From Tubiluchus corallicola (lineage: Eukaryota > Priapulida > Priapulimorpha > Priapulimorphida > Tubiluchidae): a stretch of DNA of 37,194 nucleotides. A program made the position numbers and the translations under genes. The DNA lies in the NCBI GenBank assembly GCA_030141605.1, contig JAQGDQ010000319.1, positions 188,001 to 225,194 on the forward strand, in the 5' to 3' direction. The notes beneath the pieces are model-generated. The model did not search any database. It was not told the DNA's origin and saw only the letters and a program-made list of their open reading frames with translations. This document shows, in pieces, positions 30,901 through 37,194 of the stretch; position 1 is the first letter of the stretch; each line of letters begins with the position of its first letter.

Positions 30901-33808
30901 GTAATTACAGTTTAAAGTTTTTTCAATTAAAAAGGTTTTGAGCGTATAACTGTTGCCTCTTAATGTGTTTAAAAAACGTTTCTGTATTTTGAGCAGTGTT
31001 GTTTGTAGTTTCACTGGGCATTTTTGTTGAATTATGGCAACAAATCACATGCTTAAGAATTTGTAAATAATATAAACAATATAAACACATTTTAGTTAAA
31101 AATGCGGTTATGTTTTAACATGGAAAAATCTTGCTACCACGGATTTTTAATTTAAATTTTCAAAGGATATTTTTAAGGGCCTTTATTCAATTGGGAGCTT
31201 GTCTTGAGGTCACTTTTTCAACTTAAGTTAATAATTTTTTTCACGAACCAAAACTGAAAAACGGAGTGTATACAGAAAACAGATGAGTGTAACACAAAAA
31301 AAAACGTCAAAAGTGCAAAACATAATCTCAAAATGAGATCATTTGATAAAGCGGCATACTCTAGCAATGCACTTCGAGACATCTCAATGAATTCCCCTAT
31401 TCTTCTTGGTCCATCAAACCTTTGAGAACCCATTCGTTGAGCAAGCAAATCTTGAAGCATACCATATTCAGTGCGCAGTTCATCATGTAAATTGAAATCA
31501 TTTCCTAAGATGTCTTGTATCCGACTGTTAAAACTGAACTGCCTGTAAAGAGAATTCGTGGCAAACTGTTAGATAATACTGTAACCGCATCCACTGACAA
31601 ATTTTGAAATTTAATGAAGGTAGGATCATTTTATGATTACACTGGATCAACAAGGTTTGAAAATTACACCATATAAAACTGTTCAAGCTATCTAATTTTT
31701 CGCATACGTATAGTTATTTAAATATATTTTGAGCTGCGTGTTAACACTTACAAGTATTTATTAAGTACATAACTTTTCATCTTCTTACTCTTAAATCAAT
31801 TTCAGAGCAACTTGTATAAGTTTTATCAACTGCAGTAGTGCGATCTTACTTTATTTTCAACATAGAAAAGTCACTATTGATTCTCAAATAAAAACAGGGC
31901 AATAAAACAAATGAAGATGTTCTTCTTTAAAAAAAATTCTCCTGCTTCTCACGGTCTTACCTTGGACATTCCTACATGCGCAATTAAAAGTTGTTGTTGG
32001 TATCCTTCTATCTCGGAAGACAATGGACTGTGCACCAAGAGAGTCAGTTATTGATCACATTAATCGAGCTGCAGCGTCGACTGTGGCTGAGCAATCCGAT
32101 TCTTGAACCACTGGAGTGGCCTTTCCAGGGCGCACGCTTGGGCAAGGTGTATGGAGATCCGGAGTTGCCCAGACAACAGGAACCCCCTCTCTTCCTCCCT
32201 GGTGTAGTCCAAAGGAAAGCATTTGGCACTAGGTTGGCTGCAGGAGCTGCCGGAATCAGTGAGCATGCTGCACGGGTCCGCCTTCGGGGCTCCACTCCTG
32301 ATTTGGAAGGTTTACTCCTCTACACATGGCCGTTGGGTCACTTGACCTCCTCCGCCCTCTTGTGCAGCTCCTCCGCCTAGTGTCGAGATACATTGTGGGC
32401 ATCCCGCAAGCCTACAGTATCTGGTATTCCTAGGCGGTCACCCATCCATGTACTGACCAGGCTCTACGTTGCTTAGCTTCGGTGATCAGACGAGAACCGG
32501 TGTTTTCAACGTGATGTGGCCGTAGAATTAACAGTTCTTATAAATAAATTCAGTTTTTTCTTTGAGCTACTTGTAATTAGAATTCTCTACAAAGAAAGTG
32601 TTGCCCTGAAAACTACCACCTCGTGTAGAAGAAGAAGAAGAAGAATAGATGTCTTCTATTTTGGGTTTCTATCACTAGCAACTTAATTAGAATAATTCTA
32701 TTTTTAAATCCTATTCATATTTTCATATTTTTTTGGAATTGTTCCTATTTTCAACTTTCTGTCATGGCGTCTCACCCCGAGTGACCTTTGACCTTGTTTG
32801 AAAAAATTGTAACACTTACGGATTTTTTGTTAGCACAGCAGCCAGCAAAGTTGACGTGAATGTCTTAGTGACAGAAGCAATGCAGAATCGGTGATCTACA
32901 GTCAGTTCTTCCTGCGTTTCTATGTCTGCAACTCCATAAGTTTTATTATAAACGATCTCATTGTCTTTTACCATCACTATGCTCACGCCAGGACCAAAGT
33001 GCAGACATTCCATAAGCTGAAAGTAGAACGAAAATATCCTAACAGAAGATGGCGCTGGTAATAAATTGTAAAAATCTGATAATCAGAGACTGAGGTAACT
33101 TGGCACTGGGAAATATATAGTACTTCGAAGACTTAATTAGTAGAAGTCTGACACAAAGGCGAATGATCTCTACTACTTGAAAGATTTAATTGGCATAGAA
33201 AACTGACTCAAATGTGAAGCATATGTATACTATTTGAGAACTTATTCAATAGAAAAATTACACAAAGATTCATACAACTTTGACGACGTAATTAGTAGAA
33301 GTCTTATATAAAGGCAAATGATCGGAATTGCTTTGACAATCTAGTTTGTGTGCTCTGTCGAAATTTTACTATTAATAATTACTTGACGTAGACGCGAACG
33401 GTATATACTACTTTGGTGGCAGAAAGTGGGACAAATGAGGGTCATCTATACTACTCTGTGCGTAGGCTTTGTTGTAATTTTAGTTTGAATAGTAGTTGAC
33501 ATTGAAGCAAACGATATATACTACTCTAATGCCTTGCTAACACGAAAGTGTATGATTCGTACTACTCTGGTAGACAAAGTACGTAATGTGTTGAAATCAT
33601 TGTAAGAGAATTACAAAAGTAAAATACGACCCATGGTTACTTTCATAGCAGTAAGTAACTCTAGGTAACAAACATGACAAACAAAACTTACAGAATGGAT
33701 CAAATCATCCAGCCATGACGTCTTTTCTTCACTAAGTGGCTCCGTTACCGCAGAGCAAAGAAGAACCAGACTCACAACAGAAATTGCAAACCGAACTTTT
33801 TTCTCCAT
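27048..33808 (-). CDS. Secreted beta-lactamase-family serine hydrolase (6 exons, 582 aa)
   Basis: Class-C-beta-lactamase/esterase-like serine hydrolase (PF00144-type fold). Animal members include LACTB-like and secreted 'gigasin-6'-like proteins, mostly of unknown substrate. Coding exons: 33808-33692, 33016-32820, 31533-31360, 30311-30036, 29771-29524 and 27784-27048. Borders are GT/AG and phases sum to 1749 nt. The N-terminus FAISVVSLVLLCSAVT is a signal peptide. Catalytic motifs in order: SVTK (Ser87-Lys90), YNN (Tyr180-Asn182) and HDG (His344-Gly346), the third in the position of the KTG/HxG motif. An N-terminal NKT sequon (Asn63) and NTT near the middle of the last exon fit secretion. The C-terminus has a Thr/Pro/Ser-rich linker and an 18-residue hydrophobic end (VCRLLIQLSLLVLHSVML), suggesting a GPI anchor or membrane tail. 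Exon 3 offers nearby alternative acceptors; I chose the one that keeps frame. Confidence 0.9.
27871..27925. repeat. (TA)n(GA)n compound microsatellite
   Basis: About ten TA then sixteen GA dinucleotides; the GA run directly abuts the GC-rich insert. Confidence 0.95.
27928..28340. other. GC-rich insert of unknown origin in intron 5
   Basis: About 410 bp distinctly richer in GC than the surrounding intron, with sharp edges (the GA microsatellite on the left, AT-rich sequence after 28335). Plus frames run open across much of it without a recognised domain. It contains a 16-bp perfect palindrome AAAAATGGCCATTTTT at about 28072-28087. An outer AAAAAAC/GTTTTTT pair encloses it together with CGGCCG. 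I do not recognise the family. Confidence 0.45.
28390..28466 (-). mobile_element. tRNA-derived SINE fragment (tRNA-like head)
   Basis: On the minus strand: TAGTCTAGTGATCACAGCAC (A-box-like), an anticodon-like CTTGTAA loop, then GTTCTTGATTCAATCC (B-box-like). The order and spacing match a degenerate tRNA, most like a Thr(TGT) tRNA. Its expected 5' edge is interrupted by the MITE at 28467-28874; rejoining across it gives GGTCTGTATAGTCTAGTGAT, a continuous tRNA-like arm. The 3' tail is not clearly delimited. Confidence 0.5.
28467..28874. mobile_element. hAT-type MITE with perfect 8-bp target-site duplication
   Basis: 408-bp element flanked by CTATACAG at 28459-28466 and 28875-28882, an exact 8-bp duplication. 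Termini: TAGGGTTGAGCAT on the left and, inverted, TAAGCGTGAGCAT on the right (10 of 13 match). The 8-bp duplication and TAGGG-type end are hAT features. The subterminal regions at both ends are packed with TTCGAATCGAA-type motifs (TTCGAA, AATTCGAATCGAACC), probable transposase-binding repeats. The AT-rich middle has no coding sequence. Confidence 0.8.
30312..31359 (-). other. Intron 3 of the hydrolase gene
   Basis: 1048-bp phase-2 intron with donor GTATGC and acceptor GTTTCAG. It contains the 49-bp direct repeat listed separately; the rest is AT-rich with nothing recognised. Confidence 0.75.
30458..30997. repeat. Pair of 49-bp direct repeats 491 bp apart in intron 3
   Basis: ACTGTTGCCTCTTAATGTGT through GAGCAGT occurs at 30458-30506 and again at 30949-30997 with a single mismatch (TTTGG versus TTTTG). 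The near identity contrasts with the AT-rich unique sequence between. Confidence 0.9.
31992..32525 (-). mobile_element. 5S-rRNA-derived SINE with 10-bp target-site duplication
   Basis: On the minus strand the element begins with a nearly complete 5S-like head (32525-32410). An approximately 418-bp unique body follows, ending AAGGATACCAACAACA. Flanking direct repeats are ACTGTTAATT (32526-32535, minus sense) and ACTTTTAATT (31982-31991), matching at nine of ten positions. A pol-III 5S head, a body and target duplications define a SINE3-type element. It sits in intron 2 of the hydrolase gene in the same orientation as the gene. Open frames at 31991-32380 (+) and 32044-32295 (-) are chance frames in its GC-rich body. 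Confidence 0.8.
32410..32525 (-). ncRNA. 5S rRNA-like head of the SINE (pol III promoter)
   Basis: Minus strand: CTACGGCCACATCACGTTGA, CACCGGTTCTCGTCTGATCA, CCGAAGCTAAGC (box A region), CCTGGTCAGTACATGGATGG (intermediate element/box C start), GTGACCGCCTAGGAATACC and TGTAGGCTT. All internal control region parts of a 5S gene are present. There is no T-run terminator at its 3' end; the sequence continues into the SINE body, so this is not a stand-alone 5S gene. Confidence 0.8.
32628..32645. repeat. (AAG)n short microsatellite
   Basis: Six GAA triplets in intron 2 of the hydrolase gene. Confidence 0.85.
33105..33575. repeat. Old, strongly diverged tandem repeat in intron 1 of the hydrolase gene
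   Basis: Recurring motifs in order: (T)ACTACTT(T)GA, AATTAGTAGAAGTCT and ACACAAAGGCGAATGATC. They reappear with many substitutions at about 33113, 33173, 33228, 33278, then more loosely at 33400, 33450, 33515 and 33560. Spacing is roughly 50-65 bp. The pattern reads as a decayed minisatellite, unlike the sharp arrays elsewhere in the window. Confidence 0.6.
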
Positions 33809-34159
33809 GCTTGTAGCAACTACTTATAATACACTCGTAAAGATGAGGGTGCCTTGGAGTAATTACACTTACTTTGAAGTAAACTGTAATTCACCGATTT
33901 CTTTTGTTTTGCGACAGTATTTAACGACAAAAGTAGTTATTTAATTTATGTTATTACCAGTATAGTTTAGCTATAATATTGCTCATATTTGCTTCTCAGT
34001 AGGTTACATGCGTTTACTTGACCAGAGGGCAGATTCCTATCATTCGGATCTAATCCGTTTTCCAAGTGCCATCTGTTAATTTGTCAAATACAGAATAATT
34101 TGATATATTTCTTAACAGTCTGTAACTTTATTGCACTTTAACTAAACGTATTTAATGAT

Positions 34160-34290
34160 TTCTATTATTGCGCTACTGAGTAGGTTGTGCTATTATTGTG
34201 CTACTCAGTAGGTTGCGCTATTATTGTGCTACTCAGTAGGTTGTGCTATTATTGTGCTACTCAGTAGGTTGTGCTATTATTGTGCTACTC
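34160..34290. repeat. 28-bp tandem repeat, about 4.5 copies
   Basis: Unit GCTATTATTGTGCTACTCAG plus TAGGTTGT repeats with almost no change. It lies about 350 bp upstream of the hydrolase start codon and just before the 29-bp array. Confidence 0.9.
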
Positions 34291-34424
34291 GACACTTTCT
34301 GTCTCTGTCTGAAGAGTAAACAGGATACAGGCGTACAAAGATGCAGAATCTGCTGCCAAGATATAAACGAGGAAGGAATTTGTTGTTCGACTGCAGAAGA
34401 AGAGCCTGCTGTTTATGTGCACTC

Positions 34425-36290
34425 AAGAATCGAGTATTGTCTTAACACTGCAGGAGAAATGAGTATGTCTCAACGATGCACAAGAAGTGAGTATGTCTTA
34501 ACGATGCATAACAAGTGAGTATGTTCTTAAAGATGCATAAGAAGTGAGTATGTTCTTAACGATGCATAAGAAGTGAGTATGTTCTTAAAGATGCATAAGA
34601 AGTGAGTATGTTCTTAACGATGCATAAGAAGTGAGTATGTTCTTAACGATGCATAAGAAGTGAGTATGTTCTTAAGTGCAAAGAAGAGTATGTCTTAACG
34701 TGCACAAGAAGTGAGTATGTTTTAACGATGCATAACAAGTGAGTATGTTCTTAACGATGCATAAGAAGTGAGTATGTTCTTAACGATGCATAAGAAGTGA
34801 GTATGTTCTTAAAGATGCACAAGACGTGAGTATGTCTTAACGATGCATAACAAGTGAGTATGTTCTTAAAGATGCATAAGAAGTGAGTATGTTCTTAACG
34901 ATGCATAAGAAGTGAGTATGTTCTTAACGATGCATAAGAAGTGAGTATGTTCTTAACGATGCATAAGAAGTGAGTATGTTCTTAACGATGCATAAGAAGT
35001 GAGTATGTTCTTAACGACGCATAAGAAGTGAGTATGTTCTTAAAGGTGCATAAGAAGTGAGTATGTTCTTAACGATGCATAAGAAGTGAGTATGTCTTAA
35101 TGCTGCACAAGAATCGAGTATGTACTTAACACTGCACAAGAAGTGAGTATGTTTCAACGATGCATAACAAGTGAGTATGTTCTTAACGATGCATAAGAAG
35201 TGAGTATGTTCTTAACGATGCATAAGAAGTGAGTATGTTCTTAGCGATGCATAAGAAGTGAGTATGTTTCAACGATGCATAACAAGTGAGTATGTTCTTA
35301 AAGATGCACAAGAAGTGAGTATGTTTCAACGATGCATAACAAGTGAGTATGTTCTTAAAGATGCACAAGACGTGAGTATGTCTTAACGATGCATAACAAG
35401 TGAGTATGTTCTTAAAGATGCATAAGAAGTGAGTATGTTCTTAACGATGCATAAGAAGTGAGTATGTTCTTAGCGATGCATAAGAAGTGAGTATGTTCTT
35501 AAAGGTGCACAAGAAGTGAGTATGTTCTTAACGATGCGCAAGAAGTGAGTATGTTCTTAACGATGCATAAGAGTGAGTATGTTCTTAAGTGCATAAGAAG
35601 TGAGTATGTTCTTAACGATGCATAAAGTGGTATGTTCTTAACGATGCATAAGAAGTGAGTATGTTCTTAACGATGCATAAGAAGTGAGTATGTTCTTAAC
35701 GATGCATAAGAAGTGAGTATGTTCTTAAGTGCATAAGAAGTGGTATGTTCTTAACGATGCATAAGAAGTGAGTATGTTCTTAACGATGCATAAGAAGTGA
35801 GTATGTTCTTAACGATGCATAAGAAGTGAGTATGTTCTTAACGATGCATAAGAAGTGAGTATGTTCTTAACGATGCATAAGAAGTGAGTATGTTCTTAAC
35901 GATGCATAAGAAGTGAGTATGTTCTTGAAGGTACATAAGAAGTGAGTATGTTCTTAACGATGCATAAGAAGTGAGTATGTTCTTAACGATGCATAAGAAG
36001 TGAGTATGTTCTTAACGATGCATAAGAAGTGAGTATGTTCTTAACGATGCATAAGAAGTGAGTATGTTCTTAAAGGTGCATAAGAAGTGAGTATGTTCTT
36101 AACGATGCATAAGAAGTGAGTATGTTCTTAACGATGCATAAGAAGTGAGTATGTTCTTAACGATGCATAAGAAGTGAGTATGTTCTTGAAGGTACATAAG
36201 AAGTGAGTATGTTCTTAACGATGCATAAGAAGTGAGTATGTTCTTAACGATGCATAAGAAGTGAGTATGTTCTTATTGCTGCACAAGAAC
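34425..36290. repeat. 29-bp minisatellite, about 63 copies
   Basis: Unit GATGCATAAGAAGTGAGTAT plus GTTCTTAAC. Units are homogeneous in the centre and right, with variants GTGCACAAG, AAAGATGCA, AGTGCA (shortened) and GTCTTAACG. The left edge (34425-34500) and right edge (36250-36330) contain longer, less regular units with ACTGCACAAGAACCGAG-type sequence. Minus-strand frames such as 35183-35368 are produced by the repeat. Confidence 0.95.
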
Positions 36291-36720
36291 CGAGAATGTT
36301 ATTAAGACTGCACAAGGACCGAGTACGTTCTTATGGTTGCCCAAGAAGTGAGTGTGCTGTTTGCACTGCAAAACAGTGACCCTAATTTGTTGTATACACT
36401 TTCGAAGGACGTAGTCTACTGTTCGCACTGTACAAGCATTGAGATCGTTGCTTACACTGCACGCTGATCGAGTCCACTGTGACTGTTGATGGAAGGATCT
36501 AGTCCAGTGTTTAACTTTACTGCACAAAGATTAAGACTGCAGAGTCTACATTGCAGTCCATTGTTTATGCTGCACTTAAGTTGCACAATAGGACAGAATC
36601 TATTATTTACAACCTCTGGGACCCTCATCTGTTGTTTCACTGTCCCAAGACCGAGTCCGCTGCTTGCACTGTACGAGGACCTAGCCCGCTTTTATAATGC
36701 AAAAGGACCTAGCATATATT
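36290..36720. repeat. Degenerate continuation of the 29-bp array
   Basis: Loose recurrences of ACTGCACAAGNNCGAGT-like strings (ACTGCACAAGGACCGAG, ACTGTACAAGCATTGAG, ACTGCACGCTGATCGAG, ACTGTACGAGGACCTAG) at about 30-60-bp intervals show that this is an older, decayed part of the same array. The overlapping open frames at 36273-36827 are consequences of the repeat. Confidence 0.6.
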
Positions 36721-36724
36721 TCAA

Positions 36725-37194
36725 TGTTTATGGTACGCACATATTTGCTTGCACCTGTAATTATATTACAAATTCCGTTACTGTGAAAAGCTACGGTCTA
36801 GCAAATCTGACAAAGCTAACAGCATGAATTTTCGTCGCGCCATCTTTTTATTCAAGTGATATGTATTTATCTCCTCATTAGTTTATTCTGTCTGCTGTGA
36901 TGGTCCCACTTTTCCTCCCATCCTGTTATGATAATTCCGGTTTCTGTACTTAAGCCTTAAGGTCACGAAAGATATAAACCTCTGCGAAATCTGGAAAAAT
37001 TGCTCTTGCCGTCAAAGCGAGAAGATTTTAGCTCAAATTTGGGTCATGGGCATAAATAAGTGAGCTGATTTCTGAATAATTTTGAATGAAACATGATATT
37101 TTCTATAGCAGTCAATAGGGGGAGACTCCTGTCTAAGGCTTACCAGTAGGCTAATATAAATTCATTCATTACATCATTCTATTTTGAAGCACTA
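36725..37194. other. Right end of window, no supported gene
   Basis: No exon, RNA gene or repeat recognised. Confidence 0.45.

Noticed and set aside
32044-32380. Overlapping GC-rich open frames
   Set aside because: They lie wholly in the body of the 5S-derived SINE and show no domain.
32410-32525. Functional 5S rRNA gene
   Set aside because: No T-run terminator, several substitutions, and direct continuation into a SINE body flanked by target duplications.
33817-33826. TATAAG-like promoter of the hydrolase gene (minus strand)
   Set aside because: It lies only about 10 bp before the start codon, so a start site 25-30 bp downstream would fall inside the coding region.

Overview
The window is AT-rich animal nuclear DNA. 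Its protein-coding genes are cut into short exons with canonical GT/AG introns, embedded in solo LTRs, SINEs, MITEs, LINE 3' tails and long minisatellites. The prostaglandin-dehydrogenase-like protein and the 5S-like sequence look arthropod-like to me, so a repeat-rich, large-genome invertebrate, possibly an insect, is my best guess. That guess rests on recollection of family sequences, not on a search.

Two complete protein-coding genes can be assembled by hand, both on the minus strand. (1) A 15-hydroxyprostaglandin-dehydrogenase-like short-chain dehydrogenase: six coding exons from 20230 down to 13995, 253 aa, every splice phase consistent, plus a likely 5' UTR intron. (2) A secreted beta-lactamase-family serine hydrolase: six coding exons from 33808 down to 27048, 582 aa, with a signal peptide, SxxK, YxN and HxG motifs and a hydrophobic C-terminal tail. 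Between them, on the plus strand, lies a single symmetric phase 1-1 exon (24106-24474) encoding an immunoglobulin-like domain from an otherwise unseen gene.

Layout. 1-3800: no convincing gene; one small 52-bp tandem repeat. 3806-8092: three solo-LTR-like units and a LINE 3' tail; the LTR at 6866-7157 has a 5-bp target duplication, and the one near 7778-8092 carries a textbook heat-shock element next to its TATA box. 8100-12130: small tandem repeats, a GC-rich block with eight 74-bp hairpin repeats, a LINE-like tail and a hAT-like end. 12250-20430: the dehydrogenase gene, with a piggyBac-like MITE downstream and a 2.5-kb, 57-bp minisatellite in intron 4. 20430-25150: TE remnants and the Ig exon. 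25155-26957: a 58-bp minisatellite just past the hydrolase stop codon. 27048-33808: the hydrolase gene, whose introns hold a GC-rich insert, a tRNA-like SINE split by a 408-bp hAT MITE with perfect 8-bp target duplications, a 5S-rRNA-derived SINE with 10-bp target duplications, and an old degenerate tandem repeat. 34160-36720: 28-bp and 29-bp minisatellites upstream of the hydrolase gene.

The genes do not look functionally coupled. The window is best read as two ordinary metazoan genes plus an Ig-family exon in a repeat-dense region. The most interesting items are the 5S-headed SINE, the heat-shock-element LTR, the hairpin array, and the altered active-site motifs of the dehydrogenase.
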